NCBI RefSeq assembly: GCF_000621165.1
Contig: NZ_KK211218.1
Span: 241,196 to 305,195 of the forward strand
Reading direction: 5' to 3'
Origin: Enterovibrio calviensis DSM 14347
GTDB taxonomy: Bacteria > Pseudomonadota > Gammaproteobacteria > Enterobacterales > Vibrionaceae
Length of the DNA stretch: 64,000 nucleotides
Under the pieces are notes generated by a model. It saw only the letters and a list, made by a program, of their open reading frames with translations. It had not been told where the DNA came from and did no database searches. This document shows positions 26,738-34,675 of the stretch, piece after piece; positions within the stretch are counted from its first letter, which is position 1, and every line of letters begins with the position of its first letter. A program made the position numbers and the translations under genes.

Positions 26738-28447
26738 TTAACTTTCCTTGGGTTGCGAAGGTAGCGCCTGACCATTTTGCATGTGTAAATGCACATCTTG
26801 TTGTGGGAACGGAATAGAAATGCCTTCCTTATCGAAGCGGATTTTCACTTCTCGCGTCACGTCCCAGTACACATCCCAATAGTCATCTGTTTTCACCCAA
26901 GGACGCACGATGAAGTCCACCGATGAATTGTTAAGGACATGAACTTTGATCATAGGTTCAGGGGCGCGAAGAACGGCGGGGTGGCTGGTCACGATGTCAT
27001 TCAGAACCTCTTCAACGTGGGGGATGCTATCGCTATAGCTGACACCAAATACCATATCAACACGACGAACACGTTCATGTGTGACGTTCTTAATCACATC
27101 ACCCCAAATCTTACTGTTTGGGACGATGATGATTTGGTTATCGAAGGTTTTGATGGTGGTGTTCACCAAGCTCATGTGGCTAACCTTGCCTTCAACACCC
27201 CCAGCAGAAACGTAATCTCCAACATCGAACGGACGGTAAATTAGCAACATCATACCCGCTGCGAAGTTCGATAACGTATCTTGCAATGCAAAACCGATGA
27301 TGACACCCGCGATACCGAAACCCGTGAGAATTGGCGTCAGGTTCAGCCCGATTTGCGATAAAGCAATCAGGATACCAATGAACCAAACCCCTTTACCCGA
27401 CATCGAAATAAAGAACTCTTGCATCAACAGCGAAAAGTTAAGGTTCTTGGATGCAACAGCTCGTTTTACGACCTTACGAGCGAGATTGGCAACCGTACGA
27501 GCGATGAAAAGAATGACTAAGAATACGAGCAGTTGAAAGATGTGCTGTGGGGCGGTTTCGAGTAGCCAGCCCCAGAATTTGCTGGACCAGGTTTTCACGA
27601 TGGAGAGCAGTACATCGCCACTGAGTAGGTCCTGTGTCACGCTACCCGTGACTTCAAAATACAAACGCTTATATTCCGCGGTCGGAATACCTTCGCTATC
27701 CGCCAGATCGATCATCACTTTAAGGCTACTCGTCGTGATGCTCATTCGACGTTGCGTGACCAGTTTACTCAGTTGAAGGTTAGCTTTTTCTGCCTCTGGC
27801 GCCACACTTAGCTGTGCATCTTCGGCCTTCAATTGCTGCCTGAGGTACTCAACATTTGCTGCAAGCTGCTCAGCACGTTGAGAAATACTCTGTTTTAATT
27901 CGGCTTCTTGGTCGGGGGCGAGTGCGTTTAGCTTCTTCAACCATGCTACGTTTTGCGATGACTCTTCATACATACTATCCAGATACTTACGTGACTCCTC
28001 ATACTCTGCGAGTAGCCCAAATACTTCTTCATTCTTTGCATCATTCAGCTGTTGAGAAAGGACGGATGAACGTTTATTGAGGTATTCAATGGCTTCGTTA
28101 GCATAAATCTGTTGTTGTTTAACTTGGCTGATAAGAAAAGGCTTTCCAACCTCGTCATTGTTCACATTAGCGGCAACGAGGGCTCTTAGTTGCTCGTTTT
28201 TCTGAAACATTTGAAGTTGCAATGCAAGTTTGTCTTCGCCATTGACCTTATCTTGCAGCGAAACCAAATTTGTGAGCTCTTGATGAAGCGCATTGATGCG
28301 ATCCTCAACTTGTTCAGACGCTGACTTTGGCGTTTCCGATGAAGGTGTGGTTGCTGACTCTGCGCTTGCAAAGGCGGGAAAGGAAAAAACAAGAAAAGAA
28401 GCGAAAAAAACCACAGATAAAAAAGACCAAGGCGTGCGTAAACTCAT
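26738..28447 (-). CDS. MscS-family mechanosensitive channel with long periplasmic domain
   Basis: This is a 569-residue channel-type protein. The signal peptide (about 1-29) leads to a periplasmic, largely helical domain (about 40-260) rich in Gln, Glu and Leu. TM segments follow at about 300-385, the last of which (GFGIAGVIIGFALQDTLSNF) is the pore-lining MscS helix. The cytosolic beta domain (RPFDVGDYVSAGGVEGKVSHM, IIVPNSKIWG) and the C-terminal mixed domain come next. It is intermediate in size between MscS (286) and MscK/MscM (over 1,000), like the YbdG/YnaI or YbiO types with extended N-terminus. It would release solutes on osmotic downshift. A palindromic repeat lies in its 5' leader. 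Confidence 0.92.
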   Translation of the reverse strand: MSLRTPWSFLSVVFFASFLVFSFPAFASAESATTPSSETPKSASEQVEDRINALHQELTNLVSLQDKVNGEDKLALQLQMFQKNEQLRALVAANVNNDEVGKPFLISQVKQQQIYANEAIEYLNKRSSVLSQQLNDAKNEEVFGLLAEYEESRKYLDSMYEESSQNVAWLKKLNALAPDQEAELKQSISQRAEQLAANVEYLRQQLKAEDAQLSVAPEAEKANLQLSKLVTQRRMSITTSSLKVMIDLADSEGIPTAEYKRLYFEVTGSVTQDLLSGDVLLSIVKTWSSKFWGWLLETAPQHIFQLLVFLVILFIARTVANLARKVVKRAVASKNLNFSLLMQEFFISMSGKGVWFIGILIALSQIGLNLTPILTGFGIAGVIIGFALQDTLSNFAAGMMLLIYRPFDVGDYVSAGGVEGKVSHMSLVNTTIKTFDNQIIIVPNSKIWGDVIKNVTHERVRRVDMVFGVSYSDSIPHVEEVLNDIVTSHPAVLRAPEPMIKVHVLNNSSVDFIVRPWVKTDDYWDVYWDVTREVKIRFDKEGISIPFPQQDVHLHMQNGQALPSQPKES

Positions 28448-28480
28448 TGCAACAGCTCCATCAGCTCAAATGAACAATAT

Positions 28481-28525
28481 ATATCTAAACAACCTGAAGA
28501 TGGCCTCTTTAGGTTGTTTGGATAT
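28481..28525. repeat. Palindromic repeat in the mscS leader
   Basis: ATATCTAAACAACCT (28481-28495) is inverted at 28511-28525 with one mismatch. Inner AAGA/TCTT pairing gives a stem of about 20 bp. The core AAACAACCTGAAGAT resembles the repeats at 29341-29623 and 31392-31434. Confidence 0.7.
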
Positions 28526-28732
28526 AGAAGTATGGCATTTTGTATGAGGTTGGGTATTCAATCTGGCTCTCACATTTGAACAAACAGGGCGATTATTCAG
28601 ATGGGCTTTGTCTAGGTTTTTAACGTTGTCGATATATTGTCATATTTTACTTAAATTTACGTTCGCTTGATTGATTAGTGACCAGTCGGAGCGCAATATA
28701 TATTACCTTTCACTGTATAAGGAGATTCACCG

Positions 28733-29266
28733 ATGAGTCATCCGTCACCATTATCCAAACAGACGATCTTCTTTCATTGGTTAGTTGCAATAAGCTTTAT
28801 TGCAGTTCTAGCGTTTGGCTTGTATGTGGAAGATTTGCCAAAGGGCCCGGAAAAAGGCGAGCTAATTGGCTTACACAAATCCTTCGGCGTGCTGGTTCTC
28901 TTGTTAGCCGTTTCCCGGTTGTTATGGCGCTTTAAAGAAGGGGCGATCTCTTCTATTCCTGGCTCTCCAAGATGGCAGGAAAAAATCGCGACAGCCGTGC
29001 ATCACCTGCTTCTATTAGCCACGTTATTGATGCCGATTTCGGGTATTGCCATGTCAATCGGTGGCGGTCGTGATGTGGGCATTTTTGGCATGACACTGAT
29101 TACCGCTGGAGAGAAAAACGAGTTGCTCGGTCAGGTCGGTCACGTGACCCATGAAGTACTTGCGAATATTGTGATGGTCACGCTGGCATTGCATGTACTT
29201 GGCGCGCTGAAACACCACATTGTCGATAAAGATGCCACGCTGAGACGCATGCTAGGGAAATCCTGA
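28733..29266 (+). CDS. Cytochrome b561
   Basis: This is a 177-residue inner-membrane di-heme b-type cytochrome with four TM helices. Candidate heme-ligand histidines lie in the helices: FFHWLVAIS (about residue 14), GLHKSFGVL (about 47), VHHLLLLAT and GHVTHEVLANIVMVTLALHV. This is the bacterial CybB pattern, known to oxidise quinol or, in CybB, to pass electrons from ubiquinol to superoxide. The start has AAGGAG upstream. It is closed by a strong terminator, so probably monocistronic. Confidence 0.92.
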   Translation: MSHPSPLSKQTIFFHWLVAISFIAVLAFGLYVEDLPKGPEKGELIGLHKSFGVLVLLLAVSRLLWRFKEGAISSIPGSPRWQEKIATAVHHLLLLATLLMPISGIAMSIGGGRDVGIFGMTLITAGEKNELLGQVGHVTHEVLANIVMVTLALHVLGALKHHIVDKDATLRRMLGKS

Positions 29267-29294
29267 TATCGCTTATTTGCCGTATCTCGTGTTG

Positions 29295-29322
29295 AAAGCC
29301 ACCTGCTGAAGGTGGCTTTTTC
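29295..29322 (+). terminator. Terminator after the cytochrome b561 gene
   Basis: AAAGCCACCT (29295-29304) pairs with AGGTGGCTTT (29310-29319), followed by T-rich sequence. Confidence 0.88.
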
Positions 29323-29339
29323 GTTATCCGTAATACACC

Positions 29340-29605
29340 TATACCCAAGTAACCTGAAGATGCAGGATTCAGCGAGCTTTACTGACGTTATGATCAAGGC
29401 GTCCCTTTGCCGATGTAGTGAGCTCCATTAAAAAGGGACAACACCGAGCATGGCGTCAGTAAACTCGCCCGAAGGGAGGCCCTCAGAGCGTCCACTTCAT
29501 CGTTAAATTCCTGTGAAATAGAATGACTATTCCTACAAAAATTCGCCTTGAATTGAACACTCTGAGGGCCTCTGAAATCGAGCATCTTCAGGTTGCTTGG
29601 GTATA
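29340..29605. mobile_element. MITE-like element with 23-bp terminal inverted repeats
   Basis: The termini 29341-29363 (starting ATACCCAAG) and 29582-29604 (ending CTTGGGTAT) are inverted repeats with one mismatch in 23 bp. Inside are nested stems: 29372-29387 with 29454-29468, GTCCCTTT 29401-29408 with AAAGGGAC 29432-29439, and 29476-29491 with 29557-29572 (15 of 16). No transposase ORF fits in 266 bp. It is best described as a non-autonomous, highly structured repeat such as a MITE. Mobility is inferred; no clear target duplication is seen. Confidence 0.65.
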
Positions 29606-29623
29606 CCCAAGCAACCTGAAGAT
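29584..29623. repeat. Perfect 40-bp palindrome
   Basis: Positions 29584-29603 are the exact reverse complement of 29604-29623, with centre GGGTATACCC. It is formed where the right end of the MITE-like element meets a second copy of the same end, head to head. A further inverted match (29625-29640 with 29362-29377) shows that more of the element is repeated. Confidence 0.85.
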
Positions 29624-29742
29624 CTTCGCTGAATCCTGCTAATCGAGAGCTATCTTCACTTTTCAGCCTTAACAAACTGATACCTTTAGAAGATATGCAC
29701 AGTTCGTGGTCGTGCTTCTTTATTATTTTCAAAGGAGAGATC

Positions 29743-30567
29743 ATGAGACGGATCATATTCAATCAAAAGGGCGGTGTAGGTAAATCCAGTATATCGGTCA
29801 ACCTCGCGGCACTCAGTGCAGCAAGTGGCAAGAAAACGCTTCTCATCGATTTAGATATTCAGGGAAACAGTAGTCATTACCTAGGTATTGATATCAACGC
29901 CAAGAATGACAAAACGGTGGCTGACCTTTTTGATCAAACCGTGTCATGGTTTTCTGTATCCACGCCAATTAAGCAATTCCCTCAACCTACCGCGTATGAA
30001 AACCTCGATATTATTCCTTCTAGCCCCCGCCTTGCTGCGCTCGAACCAGAGCTAGAACGCCGTTACAAAATATACAAACTGCGTGAAGCGCTAGACGAGC
30101 TGGAAAGTGAGTATGAGCGTATATACATAGACACGCCACCAAACCTGAATTTCTACAGTAAAGCAGGGCTAATCGCGGCGCATAACCTGCTTATTCCTTT
30201 TGATTGCGATACGTTTTCTCATCAAGCGTTGTTGACGTTAATGGATAATCTTGCGGAATTGCGTGACGATCATAATCGTAATCTGGCGCTCGAAGGGGTG
30301 GTGGTGAATATGTTTAATGCGCAGGCGAAATTTCCGGCTCAGATTATCGAACGAGTACGAGAACTTGGTTTGCCCTTGCTTGAGCCTTTTATCCCGCAAT
30401 CAGTGAAGATGAAAGAGTCACATTATCACCAAAAACCCTTGGTTCACTTTGCTCCTCAGCACAAACTCTCAAAACAGTTTGCCGAACTGTACGCGCGACT
30501 AGAAAGCCCACAAGAAAAAACATCTTCAACAGAGACGTCGGCAAATAATGAAGGAGCGAAAGCCTAG
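29743..30567 (+). CDS. ParA/MinD-type ATPase without ParB partner
   Basis: This is a 274-residue P-loop ATPase. ATG 29743 is chosen because AAAGGAGAG lies just upstream. The deviant Walker A is at residues 9-15 (KGGVGKS), followed by the A' motif LLIDLDIQGN and the IYIDTPPNL motif. This is the small ParA fold without the N-terminal DNA-binding domain of plasmid type Ia proteins. No parB or parS-like site is seen, so it is an orphan ParA; such proteins position cargos (chemosensory arrays, carboxysomes, secretion or flagellar complexes) as well as DNA. The SatD-like gene follows after 94 bp behind its own promoter. Confidence 0.9.
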   Translation: MRRIIFNQKGGVGKSSISVNLAALSAASGKKTLLIDLDIQGNSSHYLGIDINAKNDKTVADLFDQTVSWFSVSTPIKQFPQPTAYENLDIIPSSPRLAALEPELERRYKIYKLREALDELESEYERIYIDTPPNLNFYSKAGLIAAHNLLIPFDCDTFSHQALLTLMDNLAELRDDHNRNLALEGVVVNMFNAQAKFPAQIIERVRELGLPLLEPFIPQSVKMKESHYHQKPLVHFAPQHKLSKQFAELYARLESPQEKTSSTETSANNEGAKA

Positions 30568-30588
30568 TCATGAAATATGAGTAAATCA

Positions 30589-30637
30589 TGTAACCTTTGA
30601 CAAAGTTACAATAAAGCGTAACATTAAATTATGTTAC
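30589..30637 (+). promoter_or_regulatory. satD promoter inside GTAAC/GTTAC inverted repeats
   Basis: A sigma-70-like promoter TTGACA (30597-30602), a 16-bp spacer and TAACAT (30619-30624) lies in two inverted repeats: TGTAAC/GTTACA (30589-30594 and 30605-30610) and GTAACAT/ATGTTAC (30618-30624 and 30631-30637). A further GTAAC is at 30646-30650. The repeats overlap -35 to +1, as an operator would. Confidence 0.65.
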
Positions 30638-30661
30638 CAATTAACGTAACTCAAGGCGAAA

Positions 30662-31402
30662 ATGAAAACTCAAGATATACACTATGCGGGCGTGATTACC
30701 GGCGACCTTGTGGGCTCGACAGAGATGAGCGAGTCCACACGTCAGGACTGTCTAGCCGCACTGGAGCGCTGTTTTTTACAGTTTCGTCAACACGATGCCA
30801 GTCAACGGGTGAGCAGCCAACAGGCTAGCAATCACCAAGCGAGTAATCATTCCCAGATACTGGATGACTCAGGTTCTGACGTCCGTGACAGCGACACGAT
30901 GGGTGAGATCTATCGTGGAGATGCTTTCCAGCTCTATACCCGCTCACCTGAACACCTTCTGAGTATGGCGCTGACAATTCGTATTGCACTCAAGAGCCTA
31001 GGTGAAGACGCCCGTTTATCATTGGCCGTTGCGCCCGCGAGTGAGCGGCAACTCCCTGTAAGAATGGCCAACAATTCTGATGCTTTCTTGCTATCAGGCC
31101 GTCATCTAGATGGCATGAAAAACCAGCGATTGGCGTTTTCCTCTAATGACGAAGAGTTTGCTCGTGACGCTCACATGGTTCTTTCATTGCTTGATGACCA
31201 TATCACGCCGCTGACGACCAAAATGGCAGTTGCGTTGTCGGTTTGGATGCGCCAGCCCAATGCCCAACATGCAGAGCTTGCAAAGGATCTGGGTATAACT
31301 CGAAGCGCATTCACAAGAATCATCAATCGAGCCAATTACACGCGCATCGACGATACCTGTAGATGGTATGCTGGCAGGCTTTTACGTTACCTACCCAAGT
31401 AA
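30662..31402 (+). CDS. SatD-like protein: cyclase-like N-domain plus C-terminal HTH
   Basis: This 246-residue protein matches the SatD family in order of motifs. The N-terminus VITGDLVGST (D15) is followed by a low-complexity Ser/Gln/His insert (about 46-70), then EIYRGDAFQLYTR (D87), ALTIRIALKSL and SDAFLLSGRHLDGM. The spacing DLVGST...GDAF...aRhL recalls class III nucleotide cyclases, where two Asp bind metal; that resemblance is my reading, not an established annotation. Residues about 180-246 form a HTH (AELAKDLGITRSAFTRIINR). The stop codon lies inside a palindromic repeat. A DUF3307 membrane gene follows 59 bp on, a pairing common for this family. SatD was named in the Streptococcus mutans sat locus; its biochemistry is unknown to me. 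Confidence 0.75.
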   Translation: MKTQDIHYAGVITGDLVGSTEMSESTRQDCLAALERCFLQFRQHDASQRVSSQQASNHQASNHSQILDDSGSDVRDSDTMGEIYRGDAFQLYTRSPEHLLSMALTIRIALKSLGEDARLSLAVAPASERQLPVRMANNSDAFLLSGRHLDGMKNQRLAFSSNDEEFARDAHMVLSLLDDHITPLTTKMAVALSVWMRQPNAQHAELAKDLGITRSAFTRIINRANYTRIDDTCRWYAGRLLRYLPK

Positions 31403-31434
31403 TCCTAATACTGCATCTTCACGTTGCTTGGGTA
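31392..31434. repeat. Palindromic repeat overlapping the satD stop codon
   Basis: TACCCAAGTAA (31392-31402) is inverted as TTGCTTGGGTA (31424-31434) with one mismatch. The right half, GCATCTTCACGTTGCTTGGGTAT, matches the terminus of the element at 29582-29604 with one difference. The left arm supplies the last codons and the TAA stop of the SatD-like gene. Confidence 0.75.
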
Positions 31435-31461
31435 TCAACATTGTCGCAAGGAGGCTTAAGG

Positions 31462-32190
31462 ATGGTACTAACAATACTGTTGGTATTGGTCGTGATTCAT
31501 GTGTGTGTCGAGTTTTACTTATTTCCCGTAGTCACCCGCCGCGCAAGACATGTTTTTGTTTCCGTTATTATTGAAAGCGTCCTGTCTTTAATTGCACTCT
31601 ATTTGCTCGCCATCCCTTTGATTTGGTCATTGGTCGGGGCGCTGTGTATAGGTTTATCCAATGTCACGGTCTCTGTGTGGTTTCGTTCTGCGCCAAACGG
31701 GTTGCGCTATTTGTTCGTCAAACAACTTTTGCATCTGTTCATATTGGTTTTGGTTGTTCTCTACGTTGTGAGCAGTGAGGATCGCGTGGCAGCCAAGCAC
31801 GCGTTCGAACAAACTGACTGGTGGACACTTTTCTGCTGGGCAACCGCATACTTGCTTGCCATGAAACCGTCTTCGACTGCTATTGCGCTACTTCTGCAAA
31901 ACTGGACTGAAGAAGTGACTCACTCAGCCCCAAGCGGAAGCAACAAGCCGCTGAAAGACGCAGGGGCATTCATCGGATACTTTGAGCGAATGCTTATTGT
32001 CACCTTTGTGCTTTGGGGGCAGTTGCCTGGTGTAGCCTTGGTGCTGGCAGCCAAATCTGTATTTCGCTTTGGTGATTTGAAAGATCACGGTAGCCGAATG
32101 TTCACCGAATACGTGATGCTTGGTACGTTTGCGAGTGCGCTGTTTGGTATCGGTTGTGGCTTGCTCGGCGGGTATTTGAGTCAGATTTAA
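31462..32190 (+). CDS. DUF3307 multi-TM membrane protein
   Basis: This is a 242-residue membrane protein. ATG 31462 has AAGGAGG seven bases upstream. The first TM helix LLVLVVIHVCVEFYLFPVV matches the start of DUF3307 proteins (a helix with His and acidic residues). A second match is the FVKQLLHLFILVLVVLYVV helix, comparable to their DQxxH helix. At least six hydrophobic segments are visible, with a soluble stretch at about 155-180. It is encoded after the SatD-like gene and probably cotranscribed. Membrane partner with cyclase-like partner resembles the layout of two-gene nucleotide-signalling systems, but a function is not established. Confidence 0.75.
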   Translation: MVLTILLVLVVIHVCVEFYLFPVVTRRARHVFVSVIIESVLSLIALYLLAIPLIWSLVGALCIGLSNVTVSVWFRSAPNGLRYLFVKQLLHLFILVLVVLYVVSSEDRVAAKHAFEQTDWWTLFCWATAYLLAMKPSSTAIALLLQNWTEEVTHSAPSGSNKPLKDAGAFIGYFERMLIVTFVLWGQLPGVALVLAAKSVFRFGDLKDHGSRMFTEYVMLGTFASALFGIGCGLLGGYLSQI

Positions 32191-32206
32191 TCCGCAACAA
32201 TCGAAC

Positions 32207-32908
32207 CTAGATGCCTTTCTTTTCGGGTTGCGCATAGCCACAGATCTTGCTGGTGGATAGCTTCAACTCTGCCAGCATTTTCACCGTTGCGATGGCAGCT
32301 TGAACGCCATCAATCACAGGCACACCAAGCGCTGACTGCAACTTCTCCTGCCAATGGCTCATTCCGGCACAGCCCAATATCAAGACTTCACTGTTCGATG
32401 TATCCAATGATGATTTCGCTAATCCGAGTATTTGTGTAAACGCATCGGGATCGGTTTCTAGCGAAAGTACAGGAATGTTGGATGCGACGATAGCGGCGCA
32501 TTGTCGTTCTAATCCATACATCAAAACGTTGCGTCGTATGATGGGCACCGAGCGCTGAAGCGTGGTCATCACCATGAAAGAATGACCAAGATAACCGGCT
32601 GTTTTCATCGCCGCTTCACCGATGCCAACGACGGGGCGTTCCGTCACTTCGCGCACCGCATCTAGCCCTGTATCGTCAAAACACGCCACGACATAACCTA
32701 ACGCGTCAGATTCCTGCTTTTCGAGTGTTTGCACCTGTTTCACCAAATGGTGCGCCGCCATTGCACCGTCATAATGTCCTTCAATGCTCAAAGGTGACGC
32801 CTTGCAGAAGTGGAATCGCGTATAAGTCGCGGTGTTGGTTTGGCTCAGGCTGTCTGAAAGTTGTTGGGTCATTGCCTCAGAGCCATTGGGGTTGATGACG
32901 TCAATCAT
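32207..32908 (-). CDS. Aspartate/glutamate/hydantoin racemase family protein
   Basis: This is a 233-residue cytosolic enzyme with the two-cysteine racemase design: VVACFDDTGLD carries the first Cys (about residue 70) and LGCAGMSHW the second (about 185). The N-terminus IDVINPNGSEAMT and the GIGEAA motif are typical of the hydantoin/allantoin racemase branch, cofactor-independent. It is the last gene of an ABC importer operon, which suggests that the imported compound or a derivative has a stereocentre to be inverted. The true substrate is unknown. Confidence 0.85.
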   Translation of the reverse strand: MIDVINPNGSEAMTQQLSDSLSQTNTATYTRFHFCKASPLSIEGHYDGAMAAHHLVKQVQTLEKQESDALGYVVACFDDTGLDAVREVTERPVVGIGEAAMKTAGYLGHSFMVMTTLQRSVPIIRRNVLMYGLERQCAAIVASNIPVLSLETDPDAFTQILGLAKSSLDTSNSEVLILGCAGMSHWQEKLQSALGVPVIDGVQAAIATVKMLAELKLSTSKICGYAQPEKKGI

Positions 32909-32943
32909 AATCTTCTCTCATATCCTTTCTCATCGTCTTCTCC

Positions 32944-33765
32944 CTAGTGAGTGGCTTGAGCACGGGTTTTGGCGCGCAGGGTGCGAACAGCAACAAGCGC
33001 CAGAACGATTAACGACAGCGAGATGAACGTCGTGAGTGTGCCCAGCGCATAGAGAACGGGCGTGGTTACATTGGTGGTCATGGCGAAGAGTTCGAGTGGC
33101 AGGGTATTGAAGCTACCAGAAGTCATAAGCGTTCTAGCAAATTCATCGTAGCTTAGGGTGAAGCCAAACAAACCGACGCCAACAAGGCTTGGTGCAATCA
33201 AAGGCAGCAGTACATAGCGAAACGTCTGCCAAGGCGTCGCACCCAGATCATCCGAGGCCATTTCATAGCTTGGGTTGAAGCGGTTGAATACGGCAAACAT
33301 GATGAGTAAGCCAAAGGGCAGGGTCCACGTCATGTGCGCGCCAAAACCTGAGCTGTACCAATCGGCGGTGAAACCCATTCGGTCGAACATCAACCCAATC
33401 CCCAAGCTGACCAAAATGGACGGGATAATCAGGCTCGCAAGGGTGACATAGAAAATCACACTGCTGCCTGCAAAGTGGCGGCGAAACGCCAGCCCAGCCA
33501 TCAAAGAAATCACGACCGTGCTGATCATCACGGCGAAACCCAGTCCTAAAGAGCGAACCAGCGCCATACTAAAATCACCGACCGCCTGACGTTCAAACAG
33601 TTGGGCATACCAATGCATAGACGTGCCGCGCATTGGAAAAGTCAGCCCGCCTTGTTCACCTTGGAAAGAGAGAATGGCAATGGTGAACGTTGGGCCATAA
33701 AGAAACAGAACGAATAGGCCAAACAACAATGAACAGATAGCAAAAGCAGTTTTGTTGTTTTTCAT
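32944..33765 (-). CDS. ABC importer permease, PotC type
   Basis: This is a 273-residue inner-membrane permease with six TM helices. The binding-protein-dependent transport motif is ASDDLGATPWQTFRYVLLPLIAPSLVG (about 165-190), the EAA loop that contacts the ATPase. ATG 33765 has AGAGG upstream and lies 1 bp after the stop of the partner permease gene. It is homologous to PotC-type subunits of spermidine/putrescine importers. Polyamine or another cationic amino-acid-like compound is the likely class of substrate. Confidence 0.9.
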   Translation of the reverse strand: MKNNKTAFAICSLLFGLFVLFLYGPTFTIAILSFQGEQGGLTFPMRGTSMHWYAQLFERQAVGDFSMALVRSLGLGFAVMISTVVISLMAGLAFRRHFAGSSVIFYVTLASLIIPSILVSLGIGLMFDRMGFTADWYSSGFGAHMTWTLPFGLLIMFAVFNRFNPSYEMASDDLGATPWQTFRYVLLPLIAPSLVGVGLFGFTLSYDEFARTLMTSGSFNTLPLELFAMTTNVTTPVLYALGTLTTFISLSLIVLALVAVRTLRAKTRAQATH

Positions 33766-33766
33766 C

Positions 33767-34636
33767 TCACACCTCTTTGCGAATGTCGACCAAGCGGAAC
33801 AACACAATCAACATCACGATGACCGTCATGAGTAGCACCACCGCACCGGCTGCCGCCGCGGGGTATTGCAGCAAGGATATTTCGTTATAAATCAGGATCG
33901 CCACGTTGGCTTTTATACCGCCTCCCATCACTTTCACCGTGATGAAATCGCCCATGACTAACGTGAAGATAAAAATGCTGCCGATGATGATGCCTGATTT
34001 ACACAGCGGAATGATGATGTCGACCAACACACGGAAGCCATTTGCCCCTGAATCTACCGCCGCCTCAATTTGGCTGCGATCAATGCGCATCATGCAGTTA
34101 AAAATAGGAACGACCATGAACATGGTGTAGAGGTGAACATACGCCAGCACAATGGCGAAATCGCTGTAGAGCAGCCAATCCAGAGGGGCGTCTGTTATTC
34201 CTGATGATTGAAGCCCTGTATTGATTAACCCGTTTCGCCCGAGCAGCGGGATCCAAGAGATCATCCGAATGATGTTTGAGGTTAAAAATGGCACGGTACA
34301 GATAAGAAACAGGATGGTTTGCGTGCTGTTACTTTTGACATAGAAAGCCAAATAGTACGCGACAAAAAAACCAATCGTTAAGGTAAGGAACCAGGTGATT
34401 GAGGCGTACTTCAGCGTTTGCAAATAGGCTTGCAACGTCACGCTGGATGTCAGGAGGTATTCATAGTTCTCAAAGATAAAATCCGGGATGATGGAAAATT
34501 CGTTGTAGTCCCAGAAGCTGACAATCACGATCACCGCGATGGGGAAGATGAGAAAAGCCGTCAACATTGACGCCAGCGGTGCGGCCTGCCAATAACTGTT
34601 GTTGCTTGATTTAGCTAAGCGCATAGCGTTATCCAT
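33767..34636 (-). CDS. ABC importer permease, PotB type
   Basis: This is a 289-residue inner-membrane permease, partner of the PotC-type subunit. TM helices start at about residue 17. The EAA loop is EAAVDSGANGFRVLVDIIIPLCKSGII (about 192-218). The N-terminal start is not fixed, since neither ATG 34636 nor the ATG four codons later has a good ribosome site. It is encoded between the binding-protein gene and the second permease, in the usual order. Confidence 0.9.
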   Translation of the reverse strand: MDNAMRLAKSSNNSYWQAAPLASMLTAFLIFPIAVIVIVSFWDYNEFSIIPDFIFENYEYLLTSSVTLQAYLQTLKYASITWFLTLTIGFFVAYYLAFYVKSNSTQTILFLICTVPFLTSNIIRMISWIPLLGRNGLINTGLQSSGITDAPLDWLLYSDFAIVLAYVHLYTMFMVVPIFNCMMRIDRSQIEAAVDSGANGFRVLVDIIIPLCKSGIIIGSIFIFTLVMGDFITVKVMGGGIKANVAILIYNEISLLQYPAAAAGAVVLLMTVIVMLIVLFRLVDIRKEV

Positions 34637-34675
34637 TAGCGGGCCGACGTCGAGCGTCGGCCTGAATGTGAAGGA

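Noticed and set aside
29743-30567. Plasmid-type partition system
   Set aside because: No parB, parS-like repeat or replication gene is present, and surrounding genes are chromosomal.
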